A stretch of DNA of 8,293 nucleotides from M55B118 sp041694275 (GCA_041694275.1 JASMTQ010000018.1:1-8293); one strand, 5' to 3'; positions 1-7,010 are shown, counted from the first letter of the stretch. The notes: a model not told the origin generated them from the sequence alone. Numbers and translations: made by a program.

Positions 1-2247
1 TACCTTGCCAATACGGAAGATGCCGATGAAGACGGTCTGATCACAAGACCTAGAAAACAAGTAGACAAACCACTTGAGCTTTACTTCGAACAAATTGCCA
101 AGCGCCTTGCCAAACACCTTGGTCAGGACGAATCAAAAGCCGTTCAGGACGCTTTCTATGAAGAAGTTTCAAGTTTCAACCTAGTCCCTGCAGGTCGCGT
201 CCTTTTTGGAGCGGGTTCCGAGACCCAGGTCACCTACTTCAACTGTTTTGTCATGCCGTTTATTCATGATTCACGTGGCGGCATCAGCGATCACAGAAAA
301 CAGGTTATGGAAATCATGTCCCGTGGGGGCGGCGTTGGAACCAACGGATCAACTCTGAGACCCAAAAACGCCCTTGCCAAAGGGGTCAACGGAAAATCAA
401 GCGGTGCCGTCAGCTGGCTCAATGATCTGAGTCAACTCACCCATCTTGTTGAACAGGGTGGATCTCGTCGCGGGGCACAAATGATCATGATGGCCGACTG
501 GCATCCAGACATCATCGACTTCATCATATCAAAAATGCAGAATTCTAAAATTCTTCAATTCCTGATTGATACCATCGAAGATCCGCAAATCAAGAAAGCC
601 GCACAGAACAAACTCAAATTCGTCCCTCTGAGTGATGAAGAAATCGAAATCAACGAATACATATTGGAACAGGCAAAAAAAGACAGCTCAAAATTCTCAA
701 GGAAAATCATCGACACCGCATTTGAAAGACTCAACAAAGGCGGTCACTACGAAGTCAATGATCCTGAATTCCTGAGTGGTGCGAACATATCAGTCGCCAT
801 TACCAAGGATTTCATGGACGAAGTCGAAAATGATGAGATTCACGAACTGAAATTCCCTGATATCGACAACTATGATGATATCCAGAAAGAAGCCTACGAC
901 AAACAGTGGCAGGAAGTCGGTGATGTTCGTGAATGGGAAGCCATGGGCTATCCGCTCAAAACCCACTCCAGCATCAAAGCCAAAGAGCTTTGGAACCTCA
1001 TCAATATCTGTGCCACCTATTCAGCAGAACCGGGCATCTTCTTCATAGATAACGCCAACGAACAGACAAACGCCAAAGCATACGGTCAGAAAGTCGTTTC
1101 CACCAACCCGTGTGGCGAGCAGCCACTCGCACCCTACTCCGTTTGCAACCTCGCGGCTTTGAACCTTGCAAACGCAGTGGACAAAGAGGCGAAGGAAGTG
1201 AAATGGGACCAGCTCAAAAGGACCATTCAAACAGCCGTACGTCTTCAGGACAACGTCATCGACAAAACCTACTACTTCCTTGAAGAAAACCGTGAACAGG
1301 CTTTAGGAGAAAGAAGAATCGGACTTGGTGTCATGGGTCTACATGACATGCTTATCTGGATCAACAAGACCTACGGAAGCAAAGAGGGCATTGCGTTCGT
1401 TCAAGAGCTTTTCAAATTCATAGCGACCACCGCCTATGAAACCAGCATCGACATCGCAAAGGAAAAAGGGTCTTTCCCTTACCTCGCAACCCAGGAAAAC
1501 CGCGAAAAAATGCTTGAAAGCGGCTATACGAAAAAGCTCCCTGAACATATCAGAGAAGGCATTCGCAAACACGGTATAAGAAACTCTCACCTACTCACCA
1601 TCGCACCAACCGGATCCACAGGCACAATGGTCGGTGTATCCACGGGACTTGAACCTTACTTCGCATTCAGCTATTTCAGAAGCGGACGCCTTGGAAAATT
1701 CATCGAAGTGAACGCTCCAATCGTTGAAGAATTTGTAGAGAAAAACCCTGAATACAGCGCAGACTCCCTTCCTGAGTTCTTTGTAAGCGCCATGGACCTC
1801 CCACCGGTTGCCCATGTGGACATGCAATGCGCCATTCAACACTGGGTGGATTCTTCCATTTCCAAAACCGTCAACGCCCCTAAAGGCTACACGGTGGAAG
1901 AAGTCGAAGGCGTTTACCAACGACTATATTCTGGAGGCGCCAAAGGTGGAACAGTCTATGTGGACGGTTCAAGAGACGCCCAGGTGCTCTCTCTTACCAA
2001 AGATGATGGAAAAACCAAGGAAAAACCAAAACAAGTTGACATCAAGGACCTTGGCATTGACGTCAAAGAAGAGAAAAAACAACGTAAAGAACCTAATACC
2101 AAAGGCCTTCGCAGTGACAGACAGGATAGAAACATAGGCGTTGAGGCCGGCGATCTATGCCCCGTTTGCAACGAAGGAACCGTCGAAGATGTCGGCGGAT
2201 GCAACACGTGCACCAACTGTGGCGCACAGCTCAAATGCGGATTATGA
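1..2247 (+). CDS. nrdJ: Adenosylcobalamin-dependent (class II) ribonucleoside-diphosphate/triphosphate reductase, 5'-truncated by window edge
   Basis: Reduces ribonucleotides to deoxyribonucleotides in the cytoplasm, using a thiyl radical generated from coenzyme B12, so it works with or without oxygen. The reading frame is open from base 1, giving 748 visible residues. Bacillus-type homologues are about 850 residues, so roughly 100 N-terminal residues are missing; the first in-frame ATG at 253 is not the start. Numbering by visible residue: Cys82 (in NCFVMP) and Cys382 should be the redox pair and Cys371 in NPCGEQ the thiyl cysteine, with Asn369 and Glu373 beside it; the 11-residue Cys371-Cys382 spacing matches the class II family. 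Other motifs are GGGVGTNG (about 109-116), SRRGAQM (155-161), ERRIGLGVMG (437-446) and the phosphate-binding APTGST (535-540). A charged Lys/Glu-rich linker (about 675-718) leads to a cysteine-rich zinc-ribbon tail with Cys720, 723, 734, 737, 740 and 746. The terminal Cys pair normally re-reduces the active site. The catalytic domain is intact, with no intein. A terminator follows at once. Confidence 0.96.
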   Translation, partial: YLANTEDADEDGLITRPRKQVDKPLELYFEQIAKRLAKHLGQDESKAVQDAFYEEVSSFNLVPAGRVLFGAGSETQVTYFNCFVMPFIHDSRGGISDHRKQVMEIMSRGGGVGTNGSTLRPKNALAKGVNGKSSGAVSWLNDLSQLTHLVEQGGSRRGAQMIMMADWHPDIIDFIISKMQNSKILQFLIDTIEDPQIKKAAQNKLKFVPLSDEEIEINEYILEQAKKDSSKFSRKIIDTAFERLNKGGHYEVNDPEFLSGANISVAITKDFMDEVENDEIHELKFPDIDNYDDIQKEAYDKQWQEVGDVREWEAMGYPLKTHSSIKAKELWNLINICATYSAEPGIFFIDNANEQTNAKAYGQKVVSTNPCGEQPLAPYSVCNLAALNLANAVDKEAKEVKWDQLKRTIQTAVRLQDNVIDKTYYFLEENREQALGERRIGLGVMGLHDMLIWINKTYGSKEGIAFVQELFKFIATTAYETSIDIAKEKGSFPYLATQENREKMLESGYTKKLPEHIREGIRKHGIRNSHLLTIAPTGSTGTMVGVSTGLEPYFAFSYFRSGRLGKFIEVNAPIVEEFVEKNPEYSADSLPEFFVSAMDLPPVAHVDMQCAIQHWVDSSISKTVNAPKGYTVEEVEGVYQRLYSGGAKGGTVYVDGSRDAQVLSLTKDDGKTKEKPKQVDIKDLGIDVKEEKKQRKEPNTKGLRSDRQDRNIGVEAGDLCPVCNEGTVEDVGGCNTCTNCGAQLKCGL

Positions 2248-2253
2248 TCATTT

Positions 2254-2284
2254 AAAGGAAAAGCTCACGGGCTTTTCCTTTTTT
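2254..2284 (+). terminator. Rho-independent terminator of nrdJ
   Basis: A perfect 11-bp stem (2254-2264 with 2271-2281) encloses a 6-base loop TCACGG and runs into a T tract at 2279-2284. It starts 6 bases after the nrdJ stop codon and should separate nrdJ from hflX. Confidence 0.88.
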
Positions 2285-2298
2285 ATCGTACGCACGGG

Positions 2299-2307
2299 TG
2301 TTATAAT
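2299..2307 (+). promoter_or_regulatory. hflX promoter, extended -10 (TGT-TATAAT)
   Basis: A consensus TATAAT at 2302-2307 is preceded by TG at 2299-2300, an extended -10 element. No good -35 is present: the position 17 bases upstream (2279-2284) is the T tract of the nrdJ terminator. Transcription would start near 2314, giving a leader of about 15 bases that begins at the ribosome binding site AGGGGTGG (2317-2324). Confidence 0.7.
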
Positions 2308-2328
2308 TCAAGTGAGAGGGGTGGTTTC

Positions 2329-3570
2329 ATGAAAACCGCATTGTTGATAGGCATTGAAAGAAAAAGTCATGCCGCACTCAAATACGACATGAATGAAATC
2401 AAGAATCTGGCCGGATCACTGAAAATTGATGTCACCCATACGCTGACTCAATCAATCCGCCAGGTAACGCCAGCCACGAAAATAGGTAAGGGAAAACTAG
2501 AAGAAGCCAAGACGCTTCATGACAAAGAGCGTTTTGATTACGTCATTTTCAACGAAGAACTTACCAACACGCAAATAAGAAACATAGAAGAGGTGCTTGA
2601 TACGGCCATACTGGACAAGACGCTTCTCATCCTTGAGATTTTCGCAAGAAGAGCCAAGACAAAAGAAGCCATGCTCCAAGTGGAAGTGGCCCAGCTTAAG
2701 TATCTGCGGCCAAGGTTGAGTGCCATGCGCGATTCTTTTTCCCAGCAGCAAGGCGGCATCGGTCAAAGAGGGCCCGGAGAGAAAAAATTAGAACTTGACA
2801 GACGAAAAATCGACAAGGAAATCACTACGCTTCAAAAATCGCTTGACCATATCGTCCACGTTAGAAAGACCAACCGCATAAAGCGTAGAAACAGCCCTAT
2901 CAAAAACGTCTCGATTGTCGGGTACACAAACGCAGGAAAAAGCACTCTGATGAATGTTCTATTAAACCATGCCGATGAAGAGTCTTTAAAGCATGTCAAT
3001 ACGAAGGATCGCCTGTTTGAAACCCTTGAAACATCCACCAGACGCATTAAATTCAAAGATAAAAAGCCCTTCACCCTGACAGATACCATCGGTTTCATCT
3101 CAAACCTTCCTCATGAACTGGTTGAATCGTTCAAAGCAACGCTTGAAGAAATCAAAGAAGCCGATTTGCTGCTGCATGTCGTGGATTTTTCCCATCCTTA
3201 CTACATGGAACAAATCGAAACCACCAATGCCGTGCTGGACGAACTTGGAGCCTCTGATATTGAAACAATTTATGTCTTTAACAAAATCGATTTGGTCCAT
3301 TCCGTACCCCCGCCTAATTTCACCCCGTCCATCAAAGTATCGCTCAAAAACGAAGAGAACATCGATGAACTGATTTCTCTTGTGCACAGGACTCTGTTCA
3401 AAGATGATCGCACGGTTGTTTTCAACATTCCTCAAAAAGAAGGCGACATCGTACACATGCTCAATGAATTTGGTGAAGTGCTCGACACTTCCTATGAAGA
3501 GAATTTTGTCAAAATCAAAGCCCGTGTATCCAAACCTCTTAGAGACAGACTTGAAGAATACATCGCTTGA
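2329..3570 (+). CDS. hflX: HflX, ribosome-associated GTPase
   Basis: HflX binds the 50S subunit and, in the bacteria studied, splits stalled or hibernating 70S ribosomes under heat or antibiotic stress. At 413 residues this is full length. The N-terminal HflX domain covers about 1-180 and includes KIGKGKLEE (51-59), RAKTKEAMLQVEVAQLKY (108-125) and the glycine-rich GQRGPGEKKLELDRR (145-159), then a helical linker. The GTPase domain has a P-loop GYTNAGKST (198-206), a switch I region LFETLETSTRR (229-239), G3 DTIGF (252-256) and G4 NKID (318-321). G5 is a weak SLK (338-340). A short C-terminal domain follows from about 360. The ATG at 2329 is supported by AGGGGTGG four bases upstream, by its own promoter, and by the N-terminus expected for the family. 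It ends in TGA and is followed by a bidirectional terminator, so it appears monocistronic; the neighbour dusB is convergent. Confidence 0.96.
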   Translation: MKTALLIGIERKSHAALKYDMNEIKNLAGSLKIDVTHTLTQSIRQVTPATKIGKGKLEEAKTLHDKERFDYVIFNEELTNTQIRNIEEVLDTAILDKTLLILEIFARRAKTKEAMLQVEVAQLKYLRPRLSAMRDSFSQQQGGIGQRGPGEKKLELDRRKIDKEITTLQKSLDHIVHVRKTNRIKRRNSPIKNVSIVGYTNAGKSTLMNVLLNHADEESLKHVNTKDRLFETLETSTRRIKFKDKKPFTLTDTIGFISNLPHELVESFKATLEEIKEADLLLHVVDFSHPYYMEQIETTNAVLDELGASDIETIYVFNKIDLVHSVPPPNFTPSIKVSLKNEENIDELISLVHRTLFKDDRTVVFNIPQKEGDIVHMLNEFGEVLDTSYEENFVKIKARVSKPLRDRLEEYIA

Positions 3571-3586
3571 TTAAGCCATTTCCCAT

Positions 3587-3626
3587 AAAAAAGTTCCCAG
3601 TTAATGTATGAACTGGGAACTTTTTT
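3587..3626. terminator. Bidirectional terminator shared by hflX (+) and dusB (-)
   Basis: A 16-bp perfect inverted repeat (3587-3602 with 3611-3626) has an 8-base loop. The core AGTTCCCAGTT/AACTGGGAACT is flanked by A and T runs, so each strand's transcript ends in a U tract. It fills most of the 55-base gap between the convergent genes, and its last base is the final base of the dusB stop codon. Confidence 0.92.
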
Positions 3627-4603
3627 TATTCAGTACTCATGGCTTTTAATTCATTCAGGGTTTTCTTTAGGGATTCAAGACTATCAACTCGAGAGAGCTC
3701 ACGTCTGAACACTGCCGCGTGCTTGATGCCTTTTAAGTACCATGCAGCATGGGAACGCATCTCAAGAAGGGCGACCTTACTGCCTTTTTCCCTGATCAGT
3801 AGTTCTGCGTGTCTTTTAATCATGTCGAGCCTTTCTTCGAGCGTAGGTTCATTCATGTGGCGTCCGTCTTTCAAGTATCCATGCATTGCCTTGATGAGCC
3901 ATGGATTCCCCTGAAGGGCTCTTCCAACCATGACCGCGTCCACTCCGGTTTCACTTAGCATTTTTTCTGCATCTTGCGGCGTCTTTACATCGCCGTTTCC
4001 GATGACAGGGATATTCACAGCCTCTTTGACCTTTTTAATGATGTCCCAGTCCGCGTATTTTCGATACATCTGTGCACGGGTCCGACCATGCACTGCGATG
4101 GCGCTCGCTCCTGCAGCTTCCAGCTTTTTGGCAAGACTCACCGCGTTGATATGCTGTTTGTCCCAGCCACTTCTGATTTTCACTGTAATCGGAACACTGG
4201 AAACTTCTACCATGCCGCGCACCAAATCCGCAGCATGATCTTCATTTTGCATAAGAGCGGACCCTGCCCCCGTTTTAACAACCTTGGGAACAGGACAGCC
4301 CATATTCAAATCGATGGTGTCAATGGTTTTTACGTGCTCACAAACATACTTGGTCGCATAAGCAAGCATGTCTTTTTTTGAGCCGAAAAGCTGAAGTGCG
4401 ATGTTTTGTTCATGCGGCTCTACATTGAGCATGGAAAGGGTCTTTTCATTCCCATGGAAAATGGCATCGCTTGAAATCATTTCCGTATAAATAAGCGAAG
4501 GTGCCATTTCTCCCAGTATGGTGCGAAAAGAGCCATCGGTCACACCCGCCATAGGAGCGACCACCACTTGTGATTCATATGTTTTGTTTCCTATTTTAAG
4601 CAA
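3626..4603 (-). CDS. dusB: tRNA-dihydrouridine synthase B (DusB family)
   Basis: FMN enzyme that reduces specific uridines in the tRNA D-loop to dihydrouridine using NADPH. From the chosen start it has 325 residues, normal for the family. The TIM barrel begins with the FMN motif APMAGVTD (16-23). NMGCP holds the catalytic proton-donor Cys103. VKIRSGW (141-147), HGRTR (172-176), GNGD (202-205) and VGRALQGNPW (226-235) are FMN and phosphate-binding motifs, and a helical C-terminal tRNA-binding domain covers about 245-325. The start is TTG at 4603, because an AGGAGGTG site lies 5 bases upstream and MLKIGNKTYES aligns with the usual DusB N-terminus; an in-frame TTG at 4642 lies on the wrong side of that site and would start upstream of most of the leader. 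DusB-type is preferred over other Dus subfamilies from the overall motif wording. Monocistronic, divergent from hslO. Confidence 0.95.
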   Translation of the reverse strand: MLKIGNKTYESQVVVAPMAGVTDGSFRTILGEMAPSLIYTEMISSDAIFHGNEKTLSMLNVEPHEQNIALQLFGSKKDMLAYATKYVCEHVKTIDTIDLNMGCPVPKVVKTGAGSALMQNEDHAADLVRGMVEVSSVPITVKIRSGWDKQHINAVSLAKKLEAAGASAIAVHGRTRAQMYRKYADWDIIKKVKEAVNIPVIGNGDVKTPQDAEKMLSETGVDAVMVGRALQGNPWLIKAMHGYLKDGRHMNEPTLEERLDMIKRHAELLIREKGSKVALLEMRSHAAWYLKGIKHAAVFRRELSRVDSLESLKKTLNELKAMSTE

Positions 4604-4608
4604 AGTAA

Positions 4609-4616
4609 CACCTCCT
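4609..4616 (-). promoter_or_regulatory. Ribosome binding site that fixes the dusB TTG start
   Basis: On the minus strand this reads AGGAGGTG, a near-perfect anti-16S match, five bases before the TTG at 4603. It rules out the longer reading from 4642, which would place this site inside the coding region. Confidence 0.88.
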
Positions 4617-4628
4617 GTAAACGTCACT

Positions 4629-4657
4629 ATTGTGCCACACAATCATAGGTTTTGCAA
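4629..4657 (-). promoter_or_regulatory. dusB promoter (TTGCAA - 17 bp - CACAAT)
   Basis: On the minus strand a -35 TTGCAA (4657-4652) is spaced exactly 17 bases from a -10 CACAAT (4634-4629). The transcript would begin near 4622, giving a leader of about 19 bases that carries the AGGAGGTG site. The -10 is only a fair match; an alternative TATGAT at about 4642-4647 has no well-placed -35. Confidence 0.55.
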
Positions 4658-4661
4658 CGCT

Positions 4662-4691
4662 TTGGAATTTATTCATCTTGCATGCTATAAT
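4662..4691 (+). promoter_or_regulatory. hslO promoter (TTGGAA - 18 bp - TATAAT, extended -10)
   Basis: A -35 TTGGAA at 4662-4667 and a perfect -10 TATAAT at 4686-4691 are 18 bases apart, and TG at 4683-4684 makes the -10 extended. The predicted start point near 4698 lies only about 10 bases before the TTG start codon of hslO. The -35 is four bases from the -35 of the divergent dusB promoter. Confidence 0.75.
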
Positions 4692-4697
4692 TGGGTG

Positions 4698-4703
4698 GGT
4701 GAT
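4698..4703 (+). promoter_or_regulatory. Ribosome binding site supporting the hslO TTG start
   Basis: GGTGAT matches the anti-Shine-Dalgarno sequence and lies four bases before the TTG at 4708. An in-frame GTG at 4699 overlaps this site, leaving only GGGTGG directly next to it, so it is the less likely start, though not excluded. Confidence 0.6.
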
Positions 4704-4707
4704 AAAT

Positions 4708-5583
4708 TTGAAAGATTATTTAGCAAAAGCGTACGCATTCGACGGAAAAGTCCGTCTATATGCCGCAAATACGACAGGCACCGTTTATGAAGCACAGAAA
4801 ATCCATGACCTTTGGCCGACCGCAACCGCGGCTCTTGGCCGTCTGCTTACAGGCAGTGTCATCATGGGAGCGATGTATAGAGAAGGCGATGAACTTACTC
4901 TTCGTGTCATTTCAGAAGGGCCTCTGGAAGGCATGGTCACAACCGCCGACGCTTATGGAAACGTCAGAGGTTATGTAGGAAATCCGAAAGTTTTCCTTCA
5001 GAAAAACGATTCGGGTAAACTCGATGTCGCAAAAGCAGTCGGACCAGGCCGCCTATCCGTCACAAAAGACCTAAAAATGCGAAACATGTTCACAAGTGGC
5101 ATAGAGCTTCAAACAGGCGAAATCGCAGAAGATCTTGCCTATTACTTCACTGCGAGTGAACAGATTCCCTCAGCCGTCTCGCTCGGGGTGTCGGTAGAAG
5201 AAGACAACACAGTCAAACAAGCCGGAGGGTTCATCCTGCAAAGGATGCCTGGTTGTCCTGAAGAAACCATCGAACTGATTGAAAAAAGGCTCAAGGAAGT
5301 CCCCCCTGTATCTCAGATGCTTGATGAAGGCATGTCGCCTGAAGACATGATAGAAGCCATCACGAAAGGTGATCACAAGATTCTTCTCACCATGGATCTG
5401 GCATACCATTGTGACTGCAACCGCGAAAAATTCGAACGCGGTCTCATCTCCCTGGGTGAAACACAGCTCACTGAAATTCTCGAAACCGACGGACACATTG
5501 AAACGGTTTGTCATTTTTGCAAAACCAAGTATGATTTCAACGCTTCACAGATCAAAGGTCTGATTGAAGAAACGAAAAAGTAA
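4708..5583 (+). CDS. hslO: Hsp33, redox-regulated holdase chaperone
   Basis: Cytoplasmic chaperone activated by oxidative unfolding; when oxidised it releases zinc, dimerises and holds unfolding proteins without ATP. The start chosen is TTG at 4708, giving 291 residues beginning MKDYLAKAYAFDGKVR; this equals the length of the Bacillus subtilis protein and aligns with its N-terminus. The in-frame TTG at 4630 lies upstream of the promoter -10 and cannot be the start. The N-terminal chaperone core spans about 1-180 (DLWPTATAALGRLLTGS at 34-50, GNPKV at 91-95, TASEQIPSAVSLGV at 148-161). A linker region (about 185-230) leads to the C-terminal zinc switch with Cys235 and Cys237 (CDC) and Cys268 and Cys271 (CHFC), all four ligands present. 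Cys183 is an additional non-zinc cysteine. The gene has its own promoter and terminator and stands alone between divergent dusB and convergent glnA. Confidence 0.95.
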   Translation: MKDYLAKAYAFDGKVRLYAANTTGTVYEAQKIHDLWPTATAALGRLLTGSVIMGAMYREGDELTLRVISEGPLEGMVTTADAYGNVRGYVGNPKVFLQKNDSGKLDVAKAVGPGRLSVTKDLKMRNMFTSGIELQTGEIAEDLAYYFTASEQIPSAVSLGVSVEEDNTVKQAGGFILQRMPGCPEETIELIEKRLKEVPPVSQMLDEGMSPEDMIEAITKGDHKILLTMDLAYHCDCNREKFERGLISLGETQLTEILETDGHIETVCHFCKTKYDFNASQIKGLIEETKK

Positions 5584-5589
5584 TATCTG

Positions 5590-5617
5590 GCCACGTCCTT
5601 ATGGATGTGGCTTTTTT
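5590..5617 (+). terminator. Rho-independent terminator of hslO
   Basis: A 9-bp stem (5590-5598 with 5603-5611, one G-U pair) with a 4-base TTAT loop is followed by six T at 5612-5617. It begins seven bases after the hslO stop codon. Confidence 0.88.
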
Positions 5618-5622
5618 CGTAT

Positions 5623-5652
5623 AAAAAACGCTACCCCGAGGCAGCGTTTTTT
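5623..5652 (-). terminator. Rho-independent terminator of glnA, also able to act on + strand
   Basis: Arms 5623-5632 and 5643-5652 pair perfectly over 10 bp (AAAAAACGCT/AGCGTTTTTT). On the minus strand the stem extends inward by three pairs (one G-U) to a TCGG tetraloop, and the transcript ends in six U. It lies 9 bases past the glnA stop. The T run at 5647-5652 means it could back up the hslO terminator on the plus strand. Confidence 0.88.
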
Positions 5653-5661
5653 GATGCATTG

Positions 5662-7002
5662 TTAAAACATTTTGAGATACATATCTCTTTCCCACTCTGA
5701 GACGCGTCCTCGGTAATCATCCCATTCAGCGTCTTTCGCGATCATGAATTTCTCGAAGATGTGGTTCCCAAGGGCTTCTTGGACGACCGTGTCTTCATTG
5801 AGCTCTTTCAAAGCATCCTTGAGATTTCCAGGGAGGTTTTTAATGCCCATTTCCTCGCGTGTTTTTCTATCAAGGGCGTAAAGATTCATACGTACGGGTT
5901 TGGTGTTGTTGAGGTTTCTCTCAATCCCGTCAAGCCCACTTCTAAGAATCACGGCCATGGCAAGATAAGGGTTCGCCGTAGCGTCAACACTTCTGATTTC
6001 CGTACGGGTTTTTTTACCACGGGCATTTGGAATTCTGATCATGACCGAACGGTTTGAATCACTCCAGGAAATGTAGGTTGGCGCTTCAAATCCAGGGATA
6101 AGCCGTTTGTACGAGTTGACGATTGGGTTGGTGATGGCAGTGTAGCCCCGGGCGTGTTCCATGATTCCACCAATCCAGCCTTTGGCCACTTCACTCATGC
6201 CATCTTCCGTGTTTGGGTTGTGGAAGACGTTGTTGCCGTCCTTATCAGCGAGTGAACAGTTGAGGTGCATCCCTGAACCGTTCACGCCTTCAATTGGTTT
6301 GGGCATGAACGTCGCGTGGAGGTTGTGCCTTTTGGCAACGTTTCTTACAACGAGCTTGAAGGTTTGAAGTTTGTCAGCAGCTTCAAGAGCGTCATCGAAT
6401 TCAAAGTTGATTTCATGTTGTGAAGGGGATACTTCATGATGGGAAGCTTCCATTTTGAACCCTAGTTTTTGAAATTCAAGCACGATGTCTCTGCGGCAAT
6501 CTTCACCTGCATCCACCGGTCCGAGGTCGAAATAGCCTCCCCGATCGTTGAACGCTAGGGTTACTTCGCCTTCACTGTCTCTTTGGAAAAGGAAAAATTC
6601 AGGCTCGACACCGATTTTGAGACGATCGAATCCTTTTGACTGCATGTACTTTAGATTCCGCTTGAGGTTGACCCGCGGATCCCCTTCGAAAGGCTCACCA
6701 TTGGGTTTATGCACATCGCAGATGAGTCTTGCGACATTGCCATATTCGGTGTTTTCCCAAGGCAGCACGAGCCATGTGTTTCTGTCCGGATAAAGATACA
6801 TGTCGGTTTCTTCAATACGGGAGAACCCGTCAATCGATGATCCGTCGAACATGACATTGTTATCGAGTGCGTCTTTAAGCCCTCCTAGCGGTATTTCTAC
6901 GTTCTTGATCACCCCGTGAATATCTGTAAAACACAAACGAATGTATTTTACCTGATTCTTTTTTGCATCATCAAGAATTTGCTGTTTCGTCATTTTGTCC
7001 AT
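5662..7002 (-). CDS. glnA: Glutamine synthetase, type I (GSI-alpha)
   Basis: Makes glutamine from glutamate, ammonia and ATP; forms a cytoplasmic dodecamer. From ATG 7002 it has 446 residues (Bacillus subtilis GlnA has 444). The beta-grasp N-domain covers about 15-100. Metal and substrate motifs are EPEFF (133-137), EASHHE (185-190), HEINF (196-200), NGSGMH (241-246), NSYKR (296-300), the flap Glu306 in FEAP, and NRSVMIRIP (327-335). It lacks the extra internal segment and the adenylylation-site region of GSI-beta, so it should be regulated by feedback inhibition rather than adenylylation. Arg62 (GFSRIEE) is conserved; in Bacillus this residue takes part in feedback inhibition and contact with GlnR/TnrA. 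The start is ATG 7002: AAGGGAAG lies 8 bases upstream, and the longer in-frame reading to 7050 would begin upstream of the predicted transcript start. An ATG three codons on (6993) has no ribosome site. No glnR is adjacent. Own promoter and terminator. Confidence 0.97.
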   Translation of the reverse strand: MDKMTKQQILDDAKKNQVKYIRLCFTDIHGVIKNVEIPLGGLKDALDNNVMFDGSSIDGFSRIEETDMYLYPDRNTWLVLPWENTEYGNVARLICDVHKPNGEPFEGDPRVNLKRNLKYMQSKGFDRLKIGVEPEFFLFQRDSEGEVTLAFNDRGGYFDLGPVDAGEDCRRDIVLEFQKLGFKMEASHHEVSPSQHEINFEFDDALEAADKLQTFKLVVRNVAKRHNLHATFMPKPIEGVNGSGMHLNCSLADKDGNNVFHNPNTEDGMSEVAKGWIGGIMEHARGYTAITNPIVNSYKRLIPGFEAPTYISWSDSNRSVMIRIPNARGKKTRTEIRSVDATANPYLAMAVILRSGLDGIERNLNNTKPVRMNLYALDRKTREEMGIKNLPGNLKDALKELNEDTVVQEALGNHIFEKFMIAKDAEWDDYRGRVSEWERDMYLKMF

Positions 7003-7010
7003 TAAATAGT

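Noticed and set aside
1339..1920. Two consecutive minus-strand open frames (83 and 109 codons) within nrdJ
   Set aside because: Both are antisense to highly conserved NrdJ catalytic sequence and show no ribosome site or family resemblance.
1..2247. Possible intein or group I intron in nrdJ, which is a common host gene for such elements
   Set aside because: The conserved NrdJ sequence runs without interruption through the active-site and phosphate-binding motifs; no insertion is present in the visible part.
2141..2332. 63-codon plus-strand frame across the nrdJ end and the terminator
   Set aside because: It reads through the zinc-ribbon codons in another frame and then through the terminator hairpin, with no ribosome site.
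3974..4381. 135-codon plus-strand frame
   Set aside because: Antisense shadow of dusB. The minus-strand frame has every DusB motif, and this frame shows none of its own.
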